From JANXQG01 sp037147235 (GTDB lineage Bacteria; Planctomycetota; Planctomycetia; Pirellulales; Thermoguttaceae), in contig JBAWVO010000061.1 of the NCBI GenBank assembly GCA_037147235.1, positions 1 through 25,997 of the forward strand: 25,997 nt of DNA, given 5' to 3'. Numbering within the stretch: position 1 is the first letter of the stretch; each line of letters opens with the position of its first letter. Below are positions 1 to 6,837 of the stretch, in pieces. The translations under genes and the position numbers were made by a program. The notes below the pieces were generated by a model that worked only from the letters and a program-made list of their open reading frames with translations, searched no databases and was not told the origin of the DNA.

Positions 1-95
1 CACTGTTACCACGAAGATAAAAATTGTTCAGGTTATTTTTGCGCGGTCGCTAAGCGGATGGATAGCAAAAGCATTTTACCATCGTGAGGCTCCCG

Positions 96-1991
96 ATGTC
101 CCGTCCGTCCAACTTGCCGCCGCTGAAGTCGTTGGACGAAGTGCATCGTTCGGTGAAGATTCCAGCCAATCGCCCTTGGCGGCGACTGCTTGCGTTCACC
201 GGCCCGGCCTATTTGGTTTCGGTGGGCTACATGGATCCGGGCAACTGGGCCACCGATCTGGAGGCTGGTTCCAAGTTCGGCTACCGTCTGATCTTTGTTT
301 TGCTGATGGCCAACGCCATGGCCGTCCTGCTGCAAACGCTCAGTGCCCGGCTGGGCCTGGTGACCGGCCGCGATCTGGCCCAGGCGTGCCACGACGACTA
401 CCCACCGGTGGTGAACTATATTCTCTTCGTGCTTTGCGAAATCGCGATTGCCGCCTGCGACTTGGCCGAAGTCCTCGGCACGGCGATCGGCCTGAACCTT
501 TTGACCGGTATTCCGCTCATTTGGGCCGTGCTCATCACCGGCGGCGATGTCCTACTGCTCTTGGCCATGCAGCATTACGGCATCCGCAAAATGGAAGCAT
601 TGATCTTCGGCCTGATCTCCCTCATCGGACTCTGCTTTGTCGTCGAGATATTCCTCTCCAAGCCGTCGCCAGCCGGAATAATTTCAGGCTTCCAGCCGCT
701 ATGGCTTTCCGGTAGTGAGCTTCTGGTGGCCATCGGCATCCTCGGTGCCACGGTTATGCCGCACAACCTCTACATGCACTCGTCGCTGGTGCAGAGTCGC
801 GACGTAACCCGCAGCCGCGAGGCCGTGGCGGAGGCATGCAAGTACAATTTTATTGACTCGGCCATCGCCATGAATCTGGCGTTTCTGGTGAATGCGGCGA
901 TTCTGATCGTTGCCGCGGCAACCTTCTGGAGCCGTGGTCAGGAGATTTCCGAGATCCAAGACGCCCATCGAATGCTCAGCGGAATTCTCGGCACCAACAT
1001 CGCGCCGATCGCCTTTGCCCTGGCGTTGATTTGCGCAGGCCAGAGTTCGACGATCACGGGCACCTTGGCCGGGCAGATCACGATGGAGGGTTTTTTGCGA
1101 TTGCGGCTGCGGCCGTGGCTGCGGCGGATGATCACCCGCACATTGGCCATCGCGCCGGCCGTGGCCGTCATTTACTACTGGGGCGATGGGAAGGTCATGG
1201 ACCTCTTGATCCTCAGTCAGGTCGTACTCAGCCTGCAACTGGCCTTCGCCGTAATTCCCCTGGTGAAGTTTACGAACAGCCCGCAGAAAATGGGCCCTTT
1301 CGTCAACCGCTGGTGGGTGCAAGTTCTAGCCTGGGTCGTGACTGCGGCCATCGTCAGCTTGAACGGCAAACTGGTCTATGAGCAGGTGATCGAATGGGCC
1401 GAGCAGGCGGGATCGTATGGCTGGATCGTCTACTCGTTTGCCATTCCGTTTGTCGCCAGTCTTGCGGTACTCCTCCTGTGGATGACGGTGCGTCGCGAAC
1501 GGCCGGTTCGCGATGCTACGGAGGTTTCGGCCGACGATGTGGCGAGCCGGGCCGCTAAGGCGAAGCAGTTTCGACGGATTGGCGTGGCCTTGGAGGCCCT
1601 GCCGAGCGATTCGGCGATGCTTGCCGAGGCGATTGCCCTGGCCCGCATGTACCAGGCCGAATTGGTTCTCATTCACGTCGTCGATGGCCCTGGCGGTCGG
1701 TGGTACGGGCCGCAAACAGGCGACCTCGAGAGCCGTCACGATGAGGATTATCTCAAAAATCTGGTCGAGCGATTGCGGACCGAATTGACTTCGCAAGGCG
1801 TGCCGCGGATCGAGGCTGTATTGGGCTTCGGCAGTCCGCCTAACGAGATCGCGAATCTTGCCAAGCAAAACGGCATCGACCTGATGGTGCTCGGCGGGCA
1901 TGGGCACAGCACGCTTTTGGATCTTCTTCGCGGCGAAACGATATCCGGCGTTCGCCACCGTCTCGATATTCCCGTACTGGCTGTTCGGTAG
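96..1991 (+). CDS. mntH: Nramp-family Mn2+/Fe2+ transporter fused to a C-terminal UspA domain
   Basis: This is a proton-coupled divalent metal importer of the inner membrane (Nramp/SLC11 family) with an added cytoplasmic universal-stress domain. Residues ~35-465 are strongly hydrophobic, with the Nramp TM1 signature DPGN at 47-50 and the TM6 signature MPHN at 221-224; the unwound parts of these helices bind metal in the family. Residues ~490-631 form a UspA domain that ends with a G-2x-G-9x-G nucleotide-loop pattern near 600-613, where the usual Ser/Thr after the last Gly is Glu then Thr. Typical MntH is about 410-440 residues, so the extra ~150 are the Usp part. A GTG at 84 could also start the frame, but GTGAGG at 84-89 serves better as Shine-Dalgarno for the ATG at 96. 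Manganese preference is inferred, not shown. The reading frame runs unbroken through both domains, so the fusion is real in this sequence. Confidence 0.93.
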   Translation: MSRPSNLPPLKSLDEVHRSVKIPANRPWRRLLAFTGPAYLVSVGYMDPGNWATDLEAGSKFGYRLIFVLLMANAMAVLLQTLSARLGLVTGRDLAQACHDDYPPVVNYILFVLCEIAIAACDLAEVLGTAIGLNLLTGIPLIWAVLITGGDVLLLLAMQHYGIRKMEALIFGLISLIGLCFVVEIFLSKPSPAGIISGFQPLWLSGSELLVAIGILGATVMPHNLYMHSSLVQSRDVTRSREAVAEACKYNFIDSAIAMNLAFLVNAAILIVAAATFWSRGQEISEIQDAHRMLSGILGTNIAPIAFALALICAGQSSTITGTLAGQITMEGFLRLRLRPWLRRMITRTLAIAPAVAVIYYWGDGKVMDLLILSQVVLSLQLAFAVIPLVKFTNSPQKMGPFVNRWWVQVLAWVVTAAIVSLNGKLVYEQVIEWAEQAGSYGWIVYSFAIPFVASLAVLLLWMTVRRERPVRDATEVSADDVASRAAKAKQFRRIGVALEALPSDSAMLAEAIALARMYQAELVLIHVVDGPGGRWYGPQTGDLESRHDEDYLKNLVERLRTELTSQGVPRIEAVLGFGSPPNEIANLAKQNGIDLMVLGGHGHSTLLDLLRGETISGVRHRLDIPVLAVR

Positions 1992-2046
1992 CCAAAATAC
2001 TCAACCACGCTCCGTCGTAATGCTTGTTCCCTGTTCATAAATTATT

Positions 2047-2715
2047 ATGCCCTACAAAGCCGTACTATTTGATCTCGATGGCACTCTGCTCGATACGCTT
2101 GAGGATCTGGCCGATTCAACGAATGCAGCCCTTGCGGAACTGGGAATCCCAGGGCATCCGTTGGAAGCGTACAAGCATCTCGTGGGCGACGGACTGGAGA
2201 ACCTTCTCCGCCGCGCGTTGCGGCAAGAGCCACCCGACGAGGCACTGCTCGCCCGAGGCATCGAACTGACGCGGCGCGAATATGCCGGCCGTTGGGCCAA
2301 TACGTCAAAGCCTTACCCGGGCATTCCGGATCTGTTGGATCGACTCAGCCACCAAGGAATTCCCATGGCCGTGTTCTCCAACAAGCCGGACGAGTTCACA
2401 CGGCCCTGCGTAACGCGATTGCTATCCGGCTGGCATTTCGAGGCCGTCCAAGGCGCGACCCCCGAGTTGCCTAGAAAACCCGATCCCCGCGGTGCCTTGG
2501 CGATTGCCTCCCAGATGGGCATTGCCCCGTGCGAAATCCTTTATCTGGGCGACACGAACACCGACATGCAGACGGCCGTCGCGGCCGGAATGTTCCCTGT
2601 CGGTGCGTTATGGGGATTTCGGACGGCAGACGAACTGCTGGCCGCAGGCGCGGCCGCGCTGGTGAAAACGCCGGCGGAAGTGCTTGACTGGATACTAGGT
2701 GCGGAACGTGAATAA
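2047..2715 (+). CDS. gph: HAD-superfamily hydrolase, phosphoglycolate phosphatase-like
   Basis: This is a cytosolic HAD phosphatase, probably dephosphorylating 2-phosphoglycolate or a similar small phosphoester. The four HAD motifs are present: DLDGT at residues 9-13 (the nucleophile Asp is the first D), SN at 111-112, the motif III lysine at 144 in RKPDP, and GDTNTD at 168-173 for Mg2+ binding. The helical cap lies between ~15 and 85, as in the Gph/PGP branch. The length of 222 residues is normal. No clear Shine-Dalgarno precedes the ATG; it lies 55 bases after the transporter gene, so the two may be co-transcribed. Substrate assignment within the HAD family from motifs alone is uncertain: pyrophosphatase PpaX-type or beta-phosphoglucomutase-type enzymes share the same fold. 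Confidence 0.88.
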   Translation: MPYKAVLFDLDGTLLDTLEDLADSTNAALAELGIPGHPLEAYKHLVGDGLENLLRRALRQEPPDEALLARGIELTRREYAGRWANTSKPYPGIPDLLDRLSHQGIPMAVFSNKPDEFTRPCVTRLLSGWHFEAVQGATPELPRKPDPRGALAIASQMGIAPCEILYLGDTNTDMQTAVAAGMFPVGALWGFRTADELLAAGAAALVKTPAEVLDWILGAERE

Positions 2716-2717
2716 TT

Positions 2718-2801
2718 GTAGGGTGGGGAGAGCGCAGCAAGCCTCACCAATTCGGTTGCAGTCCGCTTTTGGTGGGGCTCGTTTCACTCTCCCCACCCTA
2801 C
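2718..2801. repeat. 84-bp inverted-repeat element, GTAGGGTGGG family (copy 1)
   Basis: The ends are a perfect 15-bp inverted repeat (2718-2732 with 2787-2801). A second inner pair (2740-2750 with 2769-2779) has one mismatch, so the whole element can fold into one long hairpin. It begins three bases after the HAD gene stop. The outer arm starts with the same GTAGGGTGGG as the element at 10476-10601. It has no T-run after it, so it is better called a dispersed palindromic repeat than an intrinsic terminator, though the RNA hairpin could protect or end the upstream transcript. Confidence 0.8.
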
Positions 2802-2842
2802 TTCTGCACCTAGAACCGGAAGAGCCGCTTTTCCTCGGCATG

Positions 2843-2872
2843 TTGCCAAAGAGAAGCTATCTCTGCTAGAAT
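2843..2872 (+). promoter_or_regulatory. Candidate sigma70-type promoter of the dodecin gene
   Basis: TTGCCA at 2843-2848 and TAGAAT at 2867-2872 are separated by 18 bases, and TGC directly before the -10 box gives an extended -10. Initiation would be near 2879, leaving a leader of about 54 bases before the dodecin ATG. Matched by eye only. Confidence 0.45.
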
Positions 2873-2932
2873 ACTTTGAATAACCGTACGTTTTGAAAAC
2901 TTCCTGCGAAAATCAGATAAAGGAGATCCACA

Positions 2933-3139
2933 ATGACAGACGCAACATACCAGAAGATTCAACTGGTCGGAACTTCCACCAAGTCGCTTAGCGACGCTAT
3001 TTCCGTGGCCGTGGCCAAGGCCGCCGAGATCATCAAAAACCCTACTTGGTTTGAAGTGATCGAGCAGCGTGGTGCTATTTCCGACGGCAAAGTGCAGCAG
3101 TTTCAGGTAACTATTGTCGTCGGCGCGCGGATAGAATAG
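2933..3139 (+). CDS. Dodecin, small flavin-binding storage protein
   Basis: Dodecins are 65-71 residue proteins that assemble into hollow dodecamers, bind FMN, riboflavin or lumichrome in pairs, and buffer free flavin in the cytosol. This one has 68 residues and the typical layout: an N-terminal strand (YQKIQLVGTS), one long helix carrying SLSDAISVAVAKAAEII, the strand-turn TWFEVIEQRGAI with the Trp (residue 42) that stacks on the flavin, and a final strand with QFQVTIVVG. Shine-Dalgarno AAGGAGAT (2919-2926) is strong and well spaced. It appears to be a single-gene unit with its own candidate promoter, flanked on both sides by palindromic repeats. Confidence 0.95.
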   Translation: MTDATYQKIQLVGTSTKSLSDAISVAVAKAAEIIKNPTWFEVIEQRGAISDGKVQQFQVTIVVGARIE

Positions 3140-3160
3140 ATTCTGGAATTGAGCCGTTCC

Positions 3161-3230
3161 CGTGGTGATCCGAAACGTATAGTTCGATCACCGCGATTGA
3201 TGGGTGTGCTGCCCGCTAGACAGCCCATCG
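3161..3230. repeat. Two adjacent hairpins downstream of dodecin
   Basis: A ten-pair stem (3161-3170 with 3186-3195, one G-T pair) is followed by a second structure, gatggg at its left base pairing with cccatc up to about 3230, with an inner ctg/cag pair. Neither is followed by a T-run. They may cap the dodecin mRNA 3' end; this is inference. Confidence 0.4.
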
Positions 3231-3291
3231 TCTGGGGGTATGCTGTATGGCTTGTGCTGACGGCGAATCAATGACTTTTGCGATTGGAAAC

Positions 3292-3345
3292 TGTAGGGGT
3301 GACTTTAGCCTTTTGCTGACGGGGGCGACTGAAGTCACCTCTACA
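3292..3345. repeat. 54-bp inverted repeat upstream of the DUF4160 gene
   Basis: Arms 3292-3308 and 3329-3345 are 17 bases long with two mismatches, each compatible with a G-T/G-U pair in one strand. The loop region is C/G-rich. It ends 19 bases before the DUF4160 start codon and may mask or set the 5' end of that message. No T-run follows, so a terminator role is unlikely. Confidence 0.7.
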
Positions 3346-3364
3346 ACATGACACTCATAACCTT

Positions 3365-3613
3365 ATGCCCATTGTCCTACGAGCCAAGGGCTACCGAGTA
3401 AGTTTCTACGAAGCGGACCTAGAAGAACCTCCCCATGTCCATGTGCGAAAAGGAAGTGGCGAGGCCAAGTTCTGGCTCGATCCTATTGTATTGTCAAGAT
3501 CGCGGGGTTACCGCGAACACGAACTGAATGAAATTGCTAGGCTGCTAGACGACCATCGGAACGAAATTCTTGAGGCTTGGAGTAACGAAGAGGCGAAACG
3601 TGGTAACCGTTAA
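3365..3613 (+). CDS. DUF4160 family protein
   Basis: A small cytosolic protein of 82 residues with the DUF4160 signature. It opens with MPIVLRAKGYRVSFY, then carries PPHVHVRKG (residues ~22-30), the family's hallmark His motif, then EAKFWLDPI, then the C-terminal helix LNEIARLLDDHRNEILEAW. Biochemical function is unknown. In many genomes DUF4160 genes pair with a second small gene (often DUF2442) in a toxin-antitoxin-like layout. Here the next ORF overlaps it in that way but does not resemble DUF2442. There is no clear Shine-Dalgarno before the ATG. Family call is firm, role is not. Confidence 0.87.
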   Translation: MPIVLRAKGYRVSFYEADLEEPPHVHVRKGSGEAKFWLDPIVLSRSRGYREHELNEIARLLDDHRNEILEAWSNEEAKRGNR

Positions 3614-3926
3614 AGCAATGATTAATGTTCGCGAGAACCATGCGGCGATCGTGCCCGTCGTTTTGCCTGGACTCGACGAAGCTCGTGCGTTTGCGGCAAG
3701 GCTCCACGCTTTAGGACTGTCGTGGACAGGCGAAGCTTTTGGATGGCCCGCAGAATATCATCCGGAGCAACCTATCGCCCCGCTTGATTCAAAAATGACT
3801 TTCACACCCGCCGATTTTTGTATAGGAGAACCAGGAGTTTGGTTCTTTTCGCTCATGTGGGAGCGAGGCAAGATGGCCTCACCGACAGAATTCTTGGACG
3901 ATAGTCATATTTTGGCTTGCCAATAA
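3600..3926 (+). CDS. Hypothetical protein overlapping the DUF4160 gene
   Basis: I do not recognise this family. The frame is open from TTG 3570, but the best start is GTG 3600, preceded by a GAGG-type Shine-Dalgarno near 3590 and overlapping the DUF4160 gene by 14 bases, which suggests translational coupling. ATG 3618 is the alternative. The product of about 108 residues looks soluble and mixed alpha/beta, with a Trp-rich middle (LSWTGEAFGWPAEYHP) and a late VWFFSLMWERGKM segment. It has no signal peptide, membrane segment or Cys/His metal motif. The overlap suggests joint function with DUF4160; that is inference. Nothing in the sequence shows whether the pair is a toxin-antitoxin module. Confidence 0.6.
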   Translation: MVTVKAMINVRENHAAIVPVVLPGLDEARAFAARLHALGLSWTGEAFGWPAEYHPEQPIAPLDSKMTFTPADFCIGEPGVWFFSLMWERGKMASPTEFLDDSHILACQ

Positions 3927-3977
3927 GAGCTTCTATTTTGCTGGAGTTGGGTCACTTCTCGCCACCGGAGCATTCCA

Positions 3978-4631
3978 TCACCCCCTCACATAGGGATTGC
4001 TGGTTTTCTCCTGGCCGACTGTAGTTTCCGGACCATGGCCGGATAGTAAGACCGTGTCGTCTGGCAGGGTGTATATTTGTGCGCGGATACCGGCCGCCAA
4101 CTGATCGAAATCGCCGTCGTAAAGGTCTGCCCTTCCGACGCTGCCCAGGAAAATGATATCGCCGACAAACGCCAGATTAGGGGTATTCTCCCGCCAGACG
4201 AACACCACATGTCCCGCCGAATGGCCTGGGATTTCGCGAACCTCCAGGTCAAAACCTGCGGCCGAAACCCGATCTCCCGTACGGACCGTCCTATCGGCAG
4301 GGGGGCTTGTTATCGCCTGGCCATAGCGGGCGGAAAGATTCAGTTGGGCATCAATTAGCTTGGACGCGTCACCAAGCCCAATAATCAACGGGCAGTCGGG
4401 CCACCGCTCCTTCAGGGCACCATTGCCGGCAATGTGGTCGCTGTGGCCATGGGTGTTTAAGATCGCAACTGGCGTAATCTTCTGCTTGTCTAGCAGAGCA
4501 AGAATCTGCTCCGGGCCGTATCCCGGATCGATCACCAAGCAGTCAACACGGTCCTTTAGCCATATTACATAGGTGTTTTCGTCGAAAGGTGCGGAAACAA
4601 CCCTCTCGATTTCAAATTGTGGTTTTTTCAC
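3978..4631 (-). CDS. Metallo-beta-lactamase-fold hydrolase, glyoxalase II-like
   Basis: A soluble 217-residue MBL-fold hydrolase of the glyoxalase II / YcbL branch, likely cleaving a thioester such as a hydroxyacyl-thiol. The metal site is complete: THGHSDH at residues 60-66, His137 (or His141) in PGHSAGHV, Asp158 in FVGD and His199 in SGHGP. DPG at 35-37 is the conserved early turn. It lacks the extra C-terminal helical domain of classical ~250-residue glyoxalase II, so YcbL-type or persulfide-dioxygenase-like relatives are alternatives. The start is GTG at 4629-4631 with AGGGAG upstream on the minus strand. It stands alone on this strand between plus-strand genes. Confidence 0.88.
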   Translation of the reverse strand: MKKPQFEIERVVSAPFDENTYVIWLKDRVDCLVIDPGYGPEQILALLDKQKITPVAILNTHGHSDHIAGNGALKERWPDCPLIIGLGDASKLIDAQLNLSARYGQAITSPPADRTVRTGDRVSAAGFDLEVREIPGHSAGHVVFVWRENTPNLAFVGDIIFLGSVGRADLYDGDFDQLAAGIRAQIYTLPDDTVLLSGHGPETTVGQEKTSNPYVRG

Positions 4632-4879
4632 AAACTGGACTCCCTACTTCTGGATTTCTATGATAAACTGTGCCGCTAATTCTGGTGCGGTCCGTCGCAC
4701 CGAAGAAGATTGCGGAGAACTGACGTTCTACGTGAAAACATTGTAATCCTGCCGCTCATAAGATGCGATAAGGTCGATGAGGATCGTGTTGATGGATAAG
4801 TTCGGGAGGCAGGCAGCGCGGACCAATCCGCGTTGTGCCAGGGTTTCTGGCATATAAACGACCAAGGAAGGTTTTCTCA

Positions 4880-5782
4880 ATGTTGTTGCAGGGATGGAAT
4901 TGCCGTGGCTGCCTAGCAGCCTTTCTCGCGTATATCGCGATAATCTCGACCGCAAGTGCTCAGGCTCCTGCCGGCCAACCCCAGCAGACCCCTCCGGCGG
5001 GCGGACCTGGCTACCGTGTGGCCGGTCGAACCGACACTTCGGCACCAAACATCACCCCATCTCAGATGCGGCCGGGCGATCCGAATGAGCATCCGCTCAT
5101 GCCCGCCCTGCGTTGGGCTCGGGAAGGCCATGCGTCGATTGAGAAAATCCAGGACTACACCGCCACGCTGATCAAGCGCGAGCGGATCGGCAACACCCTG
5201 GGCGAAGATCAGTATGTCGCGATGAAGGTCCGCCATAAGCCCTTTAGCGTCTACCTGAACTTCCTCGCTCCCTCTGCCGTCAAGGGCCAGGAGTGTCTGT
5301 ACATCGAAGGGGCCAATAACGGAAAGATGTGGGCCCACGGCAACGGCATGCGGGAGAAGATGTTCGGTACTGTCTCGCTTCTCCCGGACGGCAACGTGGC
5401 CATGCAAGGCCAGCGCTACCCGCTCCCGCAAATCGGCATCCTCAACCTCACCAAGCGGTTGATCGAAGTGGCCAACGAAGACGTGAAGTATGGCGAGTGC
5501 GAAGTGAAGTATTTCAAGGGTGCCAAGATCAACGATCGTGTTTGCACCTGTACGCAAGTCATCCATCCGAACCCACGGAAGAACTTTCTCTTCCATGTCG
5601 CCCGGATTTTTGTCGACGACAACTTGAATATTCCCGTCCGCTACGAGGCTTATGACTGGCCGAAAACGGCGGGCGGCGAGCCGGAACTGATTGAGGCGTA
5701 CACCTACCTCAACATGAAGATCAATGTCGGCTTGACCGACTCCGATTTTGACACCCACAATCCGGCCTACCGCTTCCGATAA
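4880..5782 (+). CDS. Secreted DUF1571 protein
   Basis: A 300-residue exported protein of the DUF1571 family, which is largely confined to planctomycetes and of unknown function. The start ATG at 4880 follows AAGGAAGG and gives a signal peptide (hydrophobic ~10-25, cleavage after ASA near residue 28). An upstream in-frame ATG at 4835 would bury the signal and is rejected. A Pro/Gly/Gln-rich linker follows to ~65, then the domain, including HPLMPALRWAREG, IQDYTATLIKRERI, HKPFSVYLNF and an MWAHGNGMREKMFG segment. The fold in the middle recalls LolA-like lipid carriers (many strands, 'Y.a.m.k.e' opening), but I cannot establish this. It probably acts in the periplasm. A GC-rich hairpin ends the unit. 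Confidence 0.9.
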   Translation: MLLQGWNCRGCLAAFLAYIAIISTASAQAPAGQPQQTPPAGGPGYRVAGRTDTSAPNITPSQMRPGDPNEHPLMPALRWAREGHASIEKIQDYTATLIKRERIGNTLGEDQYVAMKVRHKPFSVYLNFLAPSAVKGQECLYIEGANNGKMWAHGNGMREKMFGTVSLLPDGNVAMQGQRYPLPQIGILNLTKRLIEVANEDVKYGECEVKYFKGAKINDRVCTCTQVIHPNPRKNFLFHVARIFVDDNLNIPVRYEAYDWPKTAGGEPELIEAYTYLNMKINVGLTDSDFDTHNPAYRFR

Positions 5783-5814
5783 CGCTCGAAATTTGTCCCG
5801 CCACGCGATACCCT

Positions 5815-5844
5815 TAGGGACGGCAGTTTCCACTGCCGTCCCTA
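5815..5844. terminator. Hairpin after the DUF1571 gene, terminator-like
   Basis: A 13-bp perfect stem (5815-5827 with 5832-5844) closes a TTCC tetraloop and is followed by CTTTATT, a weak T-rich tail. It sits 33 bases after the DUF1571 stop and 21 before the next start, so it can end the upstream transcript. The same sequence type may be a dispersed planctomycete repeat rather than a dedicated terminator. Confidence 0.55.
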
Positions 5845-5864
5845 CTTTATTGGCAAGCAACACA

Positions 5865-6701
5865 ATGGCACCTCGAACCGTTGGGCGGATCTGTTATAAT
5901 ATTGCTTGGCGAGCCTGCCGCATCTTTCTGATCGCCTACCTGGTGTTGTTCTTGGTGATGATGTACCTTGAAAATTCGCTGATCTATTTCCCAATGAAGT
6001 TTCCTGGGGGCAATTGGACCCCGCAGGGAATCACCGTGGAAGACGCCTGGTTTACCGCAGTTGACGGCACGAAGATCCATGGCTGGTACGTCCCGCACGA
6101 GCAGTCCAAGGCGGTTATTCTTTTCTGTCACGGCAACGGGGGCAATGTCACACATCGAGCCGACGTGATCCGCGAGCTGCGCAACCGCGTGGGAGCTGCC
6201 GTGCTGATTTTTGACTACCGCGGTTACGGAAAGAGTGAAGGCAAGCCCAACGAGTCAGGCGTGTTGGCCGATGCCCGTGCGGCCCGCAGTTGGCTTGCGC
6301 AGAAAACCGGCGTGGGCGAGAGTCAGATTGTACTCATGGGCGAGTCGCTGGGCGGGGCCGTGGCGGTCGATCTGGCCACCGACGGCGCGCGGGCGTTGAT
6401 CTTGGAGAACACCTTCAGTTCCATACCGGATGTGGCATCGCATCACTATCCCTGGGCACCGGTTCGGCTCTTGATGCGAACCCGATTCAACTCAGCGGTG
6501 AATATCCGTTCGTATCACGGCCCGTTGTACCAGAGCCACGGCGATCGTGATTCGATCGTCCCATTGGAACTTGCCAGGCGTCTATTCGACGCGGCCAATG
6601 AGCCGAAGCAATTCCTGGTTCTCGAATGGGCCAACCACAATGACCCGCACTCGCCGCACTATTACGACAAGTTGCGGGAGTTTCTTGTGGGGCTGCCGTA
6701 A
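5865..6701 (+). CDS. Membrane-anchored alpha/beta hydrolase (BEM46/ABHD13-like, S33-type)
   Basis: A serine hydrolase of 278 residues held in the inner membrane by one N-terminal helix (residues ~18-34, preceded by several Arg), followed by the NSLIYFP sequence usual for this family. The catalytic features are visible: oxyanion HGNGGN, nucleophile elbow GESLGG, the acid in GDRDSIVP and the final His in NHND. Substrate is unknown; relatives act as esterases, acyl hydrolases or peptidases. The frame is open from 5748, but the ATG at 5865 is preferred because the stretch before it overlaps the end of the DUF1571 gene and holds the hairpin. An extended -10 motif at 5890-5900 lies inside the first codons. 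The TAA stop is formed at the edge of a 112-bp repeat. Confidence 0.88.
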   Translation: MAPRTVGRICYNIAWRACRIFLIAYLVLFLVMMYLENSLIYFPMKFPGGNWTPQGITVEDAWFTAVDGTKIHGWYVPHEQSKAVILFCHGNGGNVTHRADVIRELRNRVGAAVLIFDYRGYGKSEGKPNESGVLADARAARSWLAQKTGVGESQIVLMGESLGGAVAVDLATDGARALILENTFSSIPDVASHHYPWAPVRLLMRTRFNSAVNIRSYHGPLYQSHGDRDSIVPLELARRLFDAANEPKQFLVLEWANHNDPHSPHYYDKLREFLVGLP

Positions 6702-6812
6702 GGATAGGCGCATAAATAACTGTCGTGTTTTGCCCACTCGCCGTGCGGGGGCGGACGGCACACGGAGTGTGCCTGCTACTTTTCTTGCGACACTTATTGA
6801 TGCGCCGATCCT
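6701..6812 (-). mobile_element. 112-bp MITE-like element, copy A (inverted)
   Basis: An exact 112-base unit, the reverse complement of the copies at 21543 and 25320. By hand alignment it has nine differences from the copy at 25320. The ends are imperfect inverted repeats of about 25 bases opening with AGGATCGGCGC. An inner palindrome (seven-bp arms, three-base loop TCC) lies in the middle. It has no protein-coding capacity of its own. Both flanks carry TA. The last base of the alpha/beta hydrolase TAA stop is the first base of the element, and bioB begins 25 bases after its other end. Confidence 0.88.
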
Positions 6813-6820
6813 AGGCCGTT

Positions 6821-6831
6821 TCTGTTATAAT
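6821..6831 (+). promoter_or_regulatory. Extended -10 promoter of bioB, probably leaderless
   Basis: TCTGTTATAAT contains a perfect TATAAT (6826-6831) with TGn in front. The bioB ATG is only six bases further on, where transcription would start, so the mRNA would be leaderless; no Shine-Dalgarno exists before the ATG. No good -35 box is seen at 17 bases, where the end of the 112-bp element lies. Confidence 0.6.
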
Positions 6832-6837
6832 CTCGGC

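Noticed and set aside
1..95. Metal-responsive riboswitch before the Nramp gene
   Set aside because: Only 95 bases are visible and no conserved yybP-ykoY-type core could be recognised.
3570..3926. DUF2442 identity for the gene after DUF4160
   Set aside because: The usual DUF2442 pattern (F.DG, L.GP.F..L.D, W.NG.D) is not present.
4913..5863. 316-codon minus-strand ORF opposite the DUF1571 gene
   Set aside because: Antisense shadow; the plus strand has signal peptide, ribosome site and family motifs.
6547..6837. Long in-frame N-terminal extension of bioB
   Set aside because: The extension overlaps the hydrolase gene and runs through the 112-bp element; family length and the radical-SAM spacing fit the ATG at 6838.
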